Shown here piece after piece: positions 1 through 9,374 of a stretch of 64,000 nucleotides of DNA. The stretch spans positions 35,224 through 99,223 of the forward strand of contig JAQWYJ010000090.1 of the NCBI GenBank assembly GCA_029254005.1. Reading direction: 5' to 3'. This DNA comes from Porticoccaceae bacterium (GTDB lineage: Bacteria > Pseudomonadota > Gammaproteobacteria > Pseudomonadales > Porticoccaceae). The position numbers were made by a program, and so were the translations under genes. The notes under the pieces are model-generated. The model did no database searches and was not told where the DNA came from. It was given only the letters and a program-made list of their open reading frames with translations. Every line of letters begins with the position of its first letter. Position 1 is the first letter of the stretch.

Positions 1-1
1 T

Positions 2-130
2 GTAGTTACAGCAATGGGATGGGCAGACATCGGTCAGCTTTCTGAAACGATAATTTTTCAAGCTATTTCATTAGAGAAAGATAATCCAGTCAGAACAGAG
101 AACAAAGCCTTATTAGTTTTTAAGAGATGA
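2..130 (+). CDS. C-terminal fragment of an unidentified protein truncated by the window edge (…VVTAMGWADIGQLSETIIFQAISLEKDNPVRTENKALLVFKR*)
   Basis: Open frame from position 2 to TGA at 128-130; no family recognised. Confidence 0.3.
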   Translation, partial: VVTAMGWADIGQLSETIIFQAISLEKDNPVRTENKALLVFKR

Positions 131-461
131 AAAAATAATTTAATGGTCGCTAATGTTCTGGGAACTCCTCGGACAAAAAATCCTGAAATTATCATAAATT
201 ATAACGATTCTGTGAGTGTTAGTTTTTTAATAAAATATTAGAAACAAATTGTAAAGTGCTTGATGTCTAGCTTACATGCAGCAATATTTTTGGAGCTAAT
301 TATCAGGCCACTACTTTAGTCGAAGATAAAGCGACCAAGGACTAGACTAATTTCATGGCCACGATTAATGGTTAAAAAGGCTGTTTACCTCAGCTAAGGC
401 CGGCTCAAAATATTTTAGTGCGTCAGTGATTTAGCAGGCCGCGTAAATAATATTGCACCAC

Positions 462-1688
462 CTAGTTTCCCGAAGGAATATCTTTGAAGGCTACTCCCTT
501 GTCGGCTCGAGGATCCTGAGGTAAGCCTAATACTCGCTCTGCAATGATATTACGCAAAATCTCGTCTGTGCCACCAGCAATTCTCAGCCCGGCAGAGCCG
601 AGCCATGCATCATGGAATTCATGGATATTGGAATCATTGGTTTTCAACATCCCGGCCATGTCCAGTGAGTCTATGCCAAAGTTACCAATGGCTTGAAGTT
701 TGTTAGCACTGACTACCTTAGTAATAGAGGCTTCAGGACCTGGTGTTTCTCCTTTAGATAAGGCAGACATAGTACGCAATTTAGTGTTTTTCAGTCCACT
801 TGCCTGACAATACCAATCTGCAATAGATGTTCTTACAGCGGTATTTTTAATCATTAACTGACCTTGATTATCCTGTTTTTTTGCCCATACAAGTGCTTCT
901 TCCACGTCAGCACCTGTTGCATCACCTACAGCTAAGCGTTCGTTCATAAGTGTGGTGATTGCGACTCTCCAGCCATCACCTACAGCACCTAAGCGTTGGC
1001 TATCAGGAACTCGGACGTCATTGAAATAGACTTCATTAAAGGATGATCCGCCAGTAATCTGTTTGATTGGCTTTATGTCAATACCAGTCGATTTCATATC
1101 GATAAAGAAAAAGGTCATACCGGCGTGCTTGTCTACATTAGCATCATGCCGAACAACAATAATCCCGTAGTCACAAAAATGCGCACCTGATGTCCAAACC
1201 TTTTGACCATTAATAATCCAGTCATCACCATCTTTAACGGCCTTGCTACGCAGGCCTGCTACATCAGAGCCAGCGGAGGGCTCAGAAAACAACTGGCACC
1301 AAATTTCTTCGCCTGCAGCCATCGGTGGCAAGTATCTGGCTTTTTGCTCATCAGAAGCATATTGCATCATTACTGGACCGGCCATACCTAGCCCAATTTC
1401 GTAAACACCTCTAGGCACACTAAATAAAGATTCTTCCTGTTCCCATATAATACGCTCAATGGGTGAAGCAGCCATGCCTCCAAAACATTCTGGCCAGTGC
1501 AACATTGCCCAACCAGCATCAAATTTTTTCTTTTGCCAAGTGCGCGCTCTGGCAACGTAGTCCTCGGTACTGAGGGTTTTATGACTATTATCATTGCCTA
1601 TAGAGGCATTGTACTGTGCATTTTCTGATAACCAATGTCTGCATTTAGCTCTGAATTTTGCCTGCTGAGGAGTATCGTTGAAATCCAT
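462..1688 (-). CDS. acyl-CoA dehydrogenase (subunit 1 of adjacent pair)
   Basis: 408 aa; ACAD motifs LFSEPSAGSDVAGL, INGQKVWTSGAH, ITGGSSFNEVYFNDVRVP, AGGTDEILRNIIAERVLGLP. Confidence 0.93.
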   Translation of the reverse strand: MDFNDTPQQAKFRAKCRHWLSENAQYNASIGNDNSHKTLSTEDYVARARTWQKKKFDAGWAMLHWPECFGGMAASPIERIIWEQEESLFSVPRGVYEIGLGMAGPVMMQYASDEQKARYLPPMAAGEEIWCQLFSEPSAGSDVAGLRSKAVKDGDDWIINGQKVWTSGAHFCDYGIIVVRHDANVDKHAGMTFFFIDMKSTGIDIKPIKQITGGSSFNEVYFNDVRVPDSQRLGAVGDGWRVAITTLMNERLAVGDATGADVEEALVWAKKQDNQGQLMIKNTAVRTSIADWYCQASGLKNTKLRTMSALSKGETPGPEASITKVVSANKLQAIGNFGIDSLDMAGMLKTNDSNIHEFHDAWLGSAGLRIAGGTDEILRNIIAERVLGLPQDPRADKGVAFKDIPSGN

Positions 1689-1701
1689 GATAAGCCCTTA
1701 T

Positions 1702-2829
1702 TTAGATTTTGGGGGAAGTGTTTTCTGACGTAGTCTCTTCTAAGACATTGACAAGCTTTTCCTGCCACCTAGCTAGTGAACCAATATTTACACCGAGAAG
1801 CTTGGACCGTCTGTAAAATAGATGACAGTCATATTCCCAGGTGTAGCCATTGCCACCGTGAGTTTGAATATTTTCTTGAGCACAGTAATGGAAGGCCTGT
1901 GTCGCGCTAACTCTTGCAGTCGCCGCAGCTAAAGCTAGTTCAGAACTCTCTGTGGAGAGCGCCCATGCGGCATAAAAACTATTCGACTTCGCTAGTGTTA
2001 GCTTGATATACATATCCGCTAACTTGTGTTTTATTGCCTGATATGAGCCAATGGCTCGTCCAAATGCAAAGCGCTGTTGTGCATAACTATTGGCCATATC
2101 TAATGCTGCTTGAGCGCCACCAATTTGCTCAAAGCCAAATAGTACGGCGGCTTGATTGAAAATATGTTCAACCATGTTCCAGCCTGAACCCTGATCTCCA
2201 ATGGTGTTACTGACTGTATTATCAAATTGTATCGAAAAATGACCACGGCTATCATCGATAGTTTCCTGCGAGAGTATCTTGCAGTTTTGATTCAAGGCTA
2301 CCAATCGTAAATCAATACCATGAATTCCTTTACACACCACTAGAGCGTGTGTGGCGACACCAGCATCAGGCACGGCAATTTTAAGTCCAGAAATTTTATC
2401 ATTTTCAACTGTTAGGTTAATATTGTCAGCACTGGGAGCGTGGAGATGTTCAGTAATAGCTAAGGTGCCCACGCATTCGCCACTTACAAGTTTCGGCAGT
2501 AAGTCTTGTTTAATCTCGTCGCTAGCGAATTGTATTATGGCCTCTGTGAAAAGATAAACCGATGATGAAAAGGGTACTGGGGCCAAGCTTCTGCCAAGTT
2601 CTTCGGCTATTACACAGAGTTCCAGATGACCAAGACCTAAACCATTGTACTTCTCCGGAATTCGGACTCCAGTCCAACCCAAGGCCACAATTTGCTGCCA
2701 AAGTTCACTATCAATAGCTTTTTTGTCGTCCAAGACATTACGGCTTCTCTCAAGCGAATTCTCTTTTTTAAGGAACCTACGCGCTTCGTCTTGAAGGGAC
2801 TTCTGATCATCAGAGAAATCTAAATTCAT
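1702..2829 (-). CDS. acyl-CoA dehydrogenase (subunit 2 of adjacent pair)
   Basis: 375 aa; RQRFAFGRAIGSYQAIKHKLADMYI-like ACAD core, IQTHGGNGYTWEYDCHLFYRRSK C-terminal motif. Confidence 0.9.
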   Translation of the reverse strand: MNLDFSDDQKSLQDEARRFLKKENSLERSRNVLDDKKAIDSELWQQIVALGWTGVRIPEKYNGLGLGHLELCVIAEELGRSLAPVPFSSSVYLFTEAIIQFASDEIKQDLLPKLVSGECVGTLAITEHLHAPSADNINLTVENDKISGLKIAVPDAGVATHALVVCKGIHGIDLRLVALNQNCKILSQETIDDSRGHFSIQFDNTVSNTIGDQGSGWNMVEHIFNQAAVLFGFEQIGGAQAALDMANSYAQQRFAFGRAIGSYQAIKHKLADMYIKLTLAKSNSFYAAWALSTESSELALAAATARVSATQAFHYCAQENIQTHGGNGYTWEYDCHLFYRRSKLLGVNIGSLARWQEKLVNVLEETTSENTSPKI

Positions 2830-2913
2830 AGTTTTTGGCTTCTTAGTCGGTTAGTAGAGCATCAATAGAATATAACTACATTCGGTTTTAACGCAACATT
2901 TTACTTGGTATTG

Positions 2914-3339
2914 CTAGAGTGTGTTGGTTGCTCGTTGCCAAATCTGTGTCTGATATACAAAGCCAATATAGCCGCGTACGTGCAGGGCACCACCATCTAT
3001 CCATACTTTTCCTTTGTAAGTATTACCACTCTCTGGGTCCAAAATCGTACCTTTTTGCCAAACATCATCGTTCAGCGCCAAACCATTGATAACTTGCATT
3101 CCTAAGACTGGTTTTCCTTTTAAATCACCTTCACATTTCAGGCACATAGGGTTACTTTCGGTAGTGTTGTACAACTTTTTGATAGTGCCAAATAACTGGT
3201 TGTTGTCTACCCTCACACTCACGCTAGACTTTAGGTTTCCATCATTACCAAATGTGTTCCAGAGACCGCTGGGATCTTCGGAGTTTTCAGCAAGCGCAGC
3301 CAGAGACAGCAAAAGAGTTGATAAAATAATAATACGCAT
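2914..3339 (-). CDS. DUF2147-family exported protein
   Basis: 141 aa; signal peptide MRIIILSTLLLSLAALA, GLWNTFGNDG…VWIDGGALHVRGYIGF typical of DUF2147. Confidence 0.75.
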   Translation of the reverse strand: MRIIILSTLLLSLAALAENSEDPSGLWNTFGNDGNLKSSVSVRVDNNQLFGTIKKLYNTTESNPMCLKCEGDLKGKPVLGMQVINGLALNDDVWQKGTILDPESGNTYKGKVWIDGGALHVRGYIGFVYQTQIWQRATNTL

Positions 3340-3432
3340 TGGGGTTACCTTTAAATTTGTCAGATATAAATCGTTTGTTTGAACATTTTAATGTGGTGGA
3401 GCTATCAAGGCAGTGTTCCTGATTAGTTATCA

Positions 3433-4482
3433 TTAAATAGAGCTGGTCGACTGTTTTCCAAGCGTATGACTTACAAAAAGAGACGCACTTAGCAAAGCGA
3501 CAGCGCATACCTGGTGAGCTGCGGCGACAGGTACCGGTATGTAAAAAATTAGTGTGCTAATGCCCAGAGCCACCTGCAATACCAATAAACCAAGGAAGCA
3601 GTAGATGGCTGTTTTCAAGGGACCTTGTAACTCAGATCGTAGCGCTTTGTAGCTGAAAATGCAGACTAAAACGACAATAAGGTAGGCGAACATGCGATGG
3701 TTGAATTGGATGGTGAGCATGTCTTCAAACGCAGAAAGCCAAAATGGTTGTATGCTGTATAGGCCAGGTGGGATAAAACTATCCCCCATGAGTGGCCATG
3801 TGGGATAAGGTATTCCCGCCCGAGTTCCCGCCACTAGCCCACCTGATAAAATCATTAAAAATATTAACCCAGATAATGAGTAAGAAAAGCGTTTCAGCTG
3901 GGGAGGCTGCTTGTGAACTGGCGCTACAAGATCCAAAATTGTCCAAAAAATAACCCCATAAATGAACACCGCCATACCAAGATGCGCAGTCAATCGATAC
4001 TGACTAACATGGGGGTTATCCACTAGTCCGCTTTTTACCATGTACCAGCCCAACAATCCTTGGCTGCCACCTAAAACAAGCAAAACCAAAAGTCTGGGTG
4101 TCAATCCGGGTACGATGCGTTTTGTGAGGTAAAAAAATAAAAATGGGGCTGCGAACAAAAGACCGATAAAACGTCCTAACATCCTGTGTAAGTACTCATA
4201 CATAAAGATGGGTTTAAATTCGTCAAGAGTCATGGCGAAGTTGGTCTTTTGATACTCTGGGTACTGCTGGTATTTGAGAAACATAGCTTGCCAATCAGCT
4301 TGAGTAATTGGCGGTATGATGCCTTTTACAGGCTTCCAGTCGACCATGGATAGCCCTGAATCTGTAAGTCTAGTAACTCCACCTAGTAAAATCATACCGA
4401 AGATTACCGCTGCACAGGTCATTAACCAATAGGCAACTTGACGATTATACTGCTGTTGTATTGCTGAAGAATTGTTGTACAT
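3433..4482 (-). CDS. ctaA: heme A synthase, COX15/CtaA family
   Basis: 349 aa polytopic; GGVTRLTDSGLSMVDWKPVKGIIPP, EYLHRMLGRFIG, NHRMFAYLIV, AAHQVCAVAL. Confidence 0.93.
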   Translation of the reverse strand: MYNNSSAIQQQYNRQVAYWLMTCAAVIFGMILLGGVTRLTDSGLSMVDWKPVKGIIPPITQADWQAMFLKYQQYPEYQKTNFAMTLDEFKPIFMYEYLHRMLGRFIGLLFAAPFLFFYLTKRIVPGLTPRLLVLLVLGGSQGLLGWYMVKSGLVDNPHVSQYRLTAHLGMAVFIYGVIFWTILDLVAPVHKQPPQLKRFSYSLSGLIFLMILSGGLVAGTRAGIPYPTWPLMGDSFIPPGLYSIQPFWLSAFEDMLTIQFNHRMFAYLIVVLVCIFSYKALRSELQGPLKTAIYCFLGLLVLQVALGISTLIFYIPVPVAAAHQVCAVALLSASLFVSHTLGKQSTSSI

Positions 4483-4489
4483 AAATACC

Positions 4490-5824
4490 TTAAGTTACTT
4501 TTTGAGTATGTCCCTTTAACCAGCTTTTGTTACGAAATCGGTGCATATTTAGACTAGCTTTAATGGAAAAATCCGCTAGCGAAGTAGCATATAGCCAAAC
4601 TACCTCAGCGCCCATTTGAACAAGCACCCAGGGTGCCAAAATTCGCGTTAACAATATACTAAAAATGGTTACCATCATTGGATAACGCGTATCTCCAGCG
4701 CCTCTCAGCGCACCTGCTATACTAAATTCAATTGCCATTAAAGGAAGGCAGGCACCCAATATATACGTGAATTGAACCATGTAGCGAATGACCTCTTGGT
4801 CATCAATCATAAACTTGGCAATGTCATGGGCAAACCAACACATCACTACAGAGCCAGATAACATTATGTACAAGCATGTACGCATGGTCCTCCAGCCCAC
4901 ATCATAGGCACCTCGGAGATCTCCAGCGCCTAGATATTGGCTAACCAACGTGGCGCTAGAAATTGAAAAACTAAAGGCAATGACAATGACTAACCCCAGA
5001 ATAGATAAGCCGATTCCATAGGCTGCAAAGGGTGCTGCCCCGTAGCTAGCCAAAAAAACCATAAAAACGAGTAGTCCACCTTGAAAAAAAGCCTGTTCTA
5101 AAGCAGCAGGCACACCAATACTGATTAGCATTCTGCTATTTTCTTGAATATTTGGTCGCGGATTTTTAGGTTTTAATGCGAATAATCCACATAGCCAAGT
5201 AACTAAAAATAGCCCGATACTGGCGGTCATTCCGATGCCTCCGCCAATAGCCAATCCGGAAATACCTCGGGCCTCAAACCCAGCCCACCCATAGGTCATG
5301 GCACCGCCCAGTAGCATACTTAAAAATACACCTACCAGCGCTGTCCACAAGGGCGTTGTGCTATCACCAGAAGCGCGCAGTGCCATGTTAAAAACGAGGG
5401 TTACCAGCATTGCAGGCGCAAACAACGCTGTCCAGAGTAAAAAGTCCACGGCTAATCTATGGCTGTTATCTGTAAGACCAAAAATGCTAGTTAATTGTTC
5501 TCGAAACGGCACCGCCATGTAGGAAAATAGTAGGCCAGTTATAAATAATAACAATACTGATAAAGCGGCGAACCGACCGGCTAAAACATGATTATTAGCC
5601 CCCCAATATTTTCCAACCATTGCGGTGGTGCCGCTGCATAGCCCCATCATTACAGCGTGTAGAACAAAATAGAGCCGTTGTCCAGTGGTGACTGCAGCAA
5701 CAGCGTCGGTACCGAAAGTGCCAGCCATTTTTAAAAATACCACGCCCATCATCATATAGACAATATTGCTTATGATGGTCGGCCATGTAAGGTGCCAAAT
5801 ATTAGATGTAGTCGTTGGGTTCAT
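4490..5824 (-). CDS. MATE family efflux transporter
   Basis: 444 aa, 12-TM pattern, LTWPTIISNIVYMMMGVV and GAGDTRYPMMVT repeats characteristic of MATE. Confidence 0.88.
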   Translation of the reverse strand: MNPTTTSNIWHLTWPTIISNIVYMMMGVVFLKMAGTFGTDAVAAVTTGQRLYFVLHAVMMGLCSGTTAMVGKYWGANNHVLAGRFAALSVLLLFITGLLFSYMAVPFREQLTSIFGLTDNSHRLAVDFLLWTALFAPAMLVTLVFNMALRASGDSTTPLWTALVGVFLSMLLGGAMTYGWAGFEARGISGLAIGGGIGMTASIGLFLVTWLCGLFALKPKNPRPNIQENSRMLISIGVPAALEQAFFQGGLLVFMVFLASYGAAPFAAYGIGLSILGLVIVIAFSFSISSATLVSQYLGAGDLRGAYDVGWRTMRTCLYIMLSGSVVMCWFAHDIAKFMIDDQEVIRYMVQFTYILGACLPLMAIEFSIAGALRGAGDTRYPMMVTIFSILLTRILAPWVLVQMGAEVVWLYATSLADFSIKASLNMHRFRNKSWLKGHTQKVT

Positions 5825-6152
5825 GCTGCCATAGTACCACTTGAGTGAGATAACTGTGGGGTATTTTAAGTCAATAAATTTAGTGACTATATGATTTTTT
5901 CATCTTGACTTCGGCATGACGCTATATTTTTTTAATTACTATACCCGGCGATTCTGCAGAGATAATGTTGCTCTAAAAGAAATGAATCCTGGATACTTCA
6001 TTGTGTTCTTAAATCACGTTCTTTTTACTTTTAAACGTCATCTAATTATTACTTTATTGCGTGAAGTTATCTTATTGTTCATCATTAGAGAAAAGTTACG
6101 AACGGCGACTGATTTAGTAATAATAAATGATTTTTTGGGGTGGAGGTAAAAG

Positions 6153-7370
6153 ATGGTAGTTACAGCCAAAGATATTCGCAATGCGGCGAAGCTTTTGAAC
6201 CCACATGTGATGCGAACACCAACGGTGCAGTCGCCATTGTTATCGCAGCAGCTGCAATGTGAGTTGCATCTTAAACTTGAATGCTTGCAGTATACCTCAT
6301 CCTTTAAAGCCCGAGGCGCTTACGTAGCTATGCAGAATCTCACTGTAGAGCAGCGATCTTTGGGAGTTATTGCCATGTCAGCGGGGAATCATGCACAGGC
6401 AGTGGCCTACCATGCAGGTAAAATGAACATTCCTGCAGTTATTGTTATGCCCTCTCAAACACCCTTCGCGAAAGTTGCAAGAACGCAAAACTATGGAGCT
6501 GAGGTAGTACTTGAAGGTCGTAACTTAAATGAGTGCGAGGCTCGAGTTCAGACGCTTATTGAGCATCGAGGTTTGACGCTTATTCATCCTTACGATGATG
6601 CCAATGTAATTATGGGACAGGGTACAGTTGGATTAGAGATGCTGATTGACCAGCCAGATCTAGATGTCTTGGTTGTCCCCATTGGTGGTGGCGGACTGAT
6701 GAGTGGCATAGCCACTATTGCAAGAGAAATGCGGCCCGATATACGGATTATTGGGGTCCAAACTGAATCATATCCGTCAATGCAAGCGGCTAGGTTAAAC
6801 GAAGATATACTTTGTGGCGGAGAGACTCTCGCCGAGGGTATAGCGGTCAAGAAGCCAGGACGACTTACCTTGCCAATAATTGTTGATTGTGTGGATGATA
6901 TTTTGTTGGTTAATGAAAAACAATTGGAGTGGGCTGTAAGTGCGCTTGTTGAGCAACAGCGAGTTATTGCTGAAGGCGCCGGTGCCGCAGGCATCGCAGC
7001 CATATATGCAAACCCAGAGCTTTTTAAAAACCTGCGGGTTGGTGTTGTGATCTGTGGAGGAAATATTGACCCGCGATTACTAAGTTCTATTTTAAATAGA
7101 AATATGGCACTTGATGGGCGCGTTGCTCGTCTGCGTATTGATATTTCTGATGAGCCTGGAATGTTGGCTGCTATAACTGACTCAGTGAGCCGCTGCGGTG
7201 GTAACATTATTGAAATTTATCACCAACGTATGTTTTTTGATGTACCGGCAAAATTGGCTAAAATTGATGCAGTAGTAGAGACGCGTGGGCCTATTCATGT
7301 GCAAGAGATTATTACGGATCTACGCAGTAAGCAATTCATTGTGAGGCTTATGGAAGAGGGCTCTCAGTAG
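6153..7370 (+). CDS. ilvA: threonine ammonia-lyase (PLP-dependent) with C-terminal ACT-like domain
   Basis: 405 aa; LECLQYTSSFKARGAYVAM PLP-lysine motif, VVPIGGGGLMSGIA, C-terminal ISDEPGMLAAITDSVSRCGGNIIEIYHQR. Confidence 0.88.
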   Translation: MVVTAKDIRNAAKLLNPHVMRTPTVQSPLLSQQLQCELHLKLECLQYTSSFKARGAYVAMQNLTVEQRSLGVIAMSAGNHAQAVAYHAGKMNIPAVIVMPSQTPFAKVARTQNYGAEVVLEGRNLNECEARVQTLIEHRGLTLIHPYDDANVIMGQGTVGLEMLIDQPDLDVLVVPIGGGGLMSGIATIAREMRPDIRIIGVQTESYPSMQAARLNEDILCGGETLAEGIAVKKPGRLTLPIIVDCVDDILLVNEKQLEWAVSALVEQQRVIAEGAGAAGIAAIYANPELFKNLRVGVVICGGNIDPRLLSSILNRNMALDGRVARLRIDISDEPGMLAAITDSVSRCGGNIIEIYHQRMFFDVPAKLAKIDAVVETRGPIHVQEIITDLRSKQFIVRLMEEGSQ

Positions 7371-7454
7371 TTCTGTTGGAACTTGGATAGATTTCAAAGT
7401 GGAAATCAATTTGTGTTAGGCTAATCACCAAGGTTACTAATTAGTTTTGGTTTT

Positions 7455-8171
7455 TTGATGAATATAAGCGATCTAGCGCAGCACCAATTGCCTCCCCATT
7501 GGCTTGCTTCCCTCAAAGAGGAATTTTCTAAGTCTTACTGGCTTGAACTCAAAAATTTTGTGCTTCAGCGCAGCGTGTTTACCTCTGCTATTTACCCTCC
7601 CGAAGAGCAACTCTTTGCTGCATTTGAAAACACCGATCTCCCTGATGTTCGTGTTGTTATTGTTGGTCAGGACCCATACCATAGCCTCGGTCAGGCTAAT
7701 GGTCTTTGCTTTTCGGTGGCTGGCAAGCAAGCTATTCCGCCATCACTACGCAATATTTTTGCTGAGTTACACAATGATCTTGGTATATCACCCCATTCTC
7801 ATGGCTGCTTAAAAGCATGGGCTAGGCAGGGCGTCTTTTTGCTAAATACAGTATTGACAGTAGAGGATAAAGACCCCGGTAGTCACGCTAAACGGGGTTG
7901 GGAATCTTTCACAGATAAAGCCATAGAGACTATCAGTAATGAATGTAGAGCGGTGGTTTTTATGCTTTGGGGTGGCTATGCTGAAAAAAAGAGTTTATTA
8001 ATAGACGAATCAAAGCATCTTGTCCTGCGCGCATCCCATCCATCGCCTTTATCAGCTTACAGAGGATTTTTGGGTTGTCAGCATTTTTCTTTGGCTAATG
8101 ATTTTCTTCACGCTAATGAGTACCCACCAATTAATTGGCAATTGGAGCCGAATACCAATAGTTCACCATAA
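7455..8171 (+). CDS. ung: uracil-DNA glycosylase
   Basis: 238 aa; VVIVGQDPYHSLGQANGLCFSV, GVFLLNTVLTVE, ASHPSPLSAYRGFLGCQHFS. Confidence 0.97.
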   Translation: MMNISDLAQHQLPPHWLASLKEEFSKSYWLELKNFVLQRSVFTSAIYPPEEQLFAAFENTDLPDVRVVIVGQDPYHSLGQANGLCFSVAGKQAIPPSLRNIFAELHNDLGISPHSHGCLKAWARQGVFLLNTVLTVEDKDPGSHAKRGWESFTDKAIETISNECRAVVFMLWGGYAEKKSLLIDESKHLVLRASHPSPLSAYRGFLGCQHFSLANDFLHANEYPPINWQLEPNTNSSP

Positions 8172-8202
8172 ATTGCCTTAGCACTATGGCCGGCGCTTCA
8201 GT

Positions 8203-8221
8203 TGTGGTTTAAATAACCACA
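8203..8221. terminator. perfect 7-bp stem-loop TGTGGTT-TAAAT-AACCACA just 3' of ung
   Basis: Exact inverted repeat read from sequence; no strong T-tract, so terminator function is only tentative. Confidence 0.35.
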
Positions 8222-8633
8222 GAAAACATTAATCTATACTGGTTTTAACAACTATTCTTCCATGACCTTTGTTTTGAAAAAATGAATTTGCATCAACTCA
8301 ATGCTTGCATACATGACAATGAAGAAGTGAGGCAGAAACTCGGACACGAGTACCTCATTGACGCTAGATTCATACATGTGTTGTTCAGGATATTATTAAA
8401 CACTGACTTTTTATAAAAGGCACCGACAGCAGGAGTAAACGCAACAAAGGTTGTCAAGCCAGGTAGGCAAACATGTTTTTAGATAAAATTTTAATAGAGA
8501 ATTTTATAAATAGTTTTTCTATGTCAAAAACATTGAGGCAAGCCAATTATCGCGTGGTCACTGACAAAATATTTTGAAATTAATTAGTGCTATGATACAT
8601 TGTAACATTAACTAGCCTAATTTAGATGAAACA

Positions 8634-9374
8634 ATGAAACACAACGCTCCACAGTCGTCCATTTCAATTGATGCTCAACAACTTGTCGTTAATCTGAACA
8701 ACAAAACAATCTTAAACAATCTGTCATTTCAGGTGGCTTCGGGTGAAGTTTATGCTTTGCTTGGGGGCAATGGAGCTGGTAAATCTACCGCACTGAAAAC
8801 TTTATTAGGATTTCATAAGCCTGTTTCAGGACAAGCTGTGATAGGAGGCCTACCTGTCTCAAGTTCATTCTCTGCGATACGTAAAAAAATTGCTTACTTA
8901 CCAGAAAACGCAAGTCTGTATCCGCATCTCAATGCTTTTGAAAATATAGAGTATTTTTTGTCGCTGGCCGCTGTCCACAAAACACATGCAGAGATAAAAA
9001 TGTCATTGCAGCAGGTCAATTTGCAGCAAGATGCATGGAAACAGCCACTAAGTAAATTTTCCAAAGGAATGCGACAAAAAACTGCAATTGCTTTAGCTTT
9101 GTTGAGAGACTCGCCCATCTTGCTACTTGATGAACCAACCTCAGGTTTAGATCCGGTGGCGATTGATGAATTTAACCTGCTTATAATGTCACTGGCAAAG
9201 CAAGGTGCGGCTATCTTAATGGTCACCCATGACGTTTATGGGGCTTGCCAGGTAGCACAGCGTATTGGCCTATTGCGAGATGGCAGGCTCGTCGGCGAGT
9301 TTATTGCTGATGGTGAGGATCAAATTGACACCGAACAGGTGCACAAGGCATTTACAGCTGGTGTGATAGATTAA
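8634..9374 (+). CDS. ABC transporter ATP-binding protein (NosF/CcmA-like)
   Basis: 246 aa; Walker A GGNGAGKST, signature LSKFSKGMRQK, Walker B ILLLDEPTSGLDP. Confidence 0.93.
   Translation: MKHNAPQSSISIDAQQLVVNLNNKTILNNLSFQVASGEVYALLGGNGAGKSTALKTLLGFHKPVSGQAVIGGLPVSSSFSAIRKKIAYLPENASLYPHLNAFENIEYFLSLAAVHKTHAEIKMSLQQVNLQQDAWKQPLSKFSKGMRQKTAIALALLRDSPILLLDEPTSGLDPVAIDEFNLLIMSLAKQGAAILMVTHDVYGACQVAQRIGLLRDGRLVGEFIADGEDQIDTEQVHKAFTAGVID

Noticed and set aside
5916-6149. 77-aa plus-strand ORF between the MATE gene and ilvA
   Set aside because: AT-rich intergenic translation without domain or convincing SD; likely spurious
6590-7207. 205-aa minus-strand ORF opposite ilvA
   Set aside because: Low-complexity Ser/Ile/Pro-rich translation fully antisense to a clear threonine ammonia-lyase; typical shadow ORF
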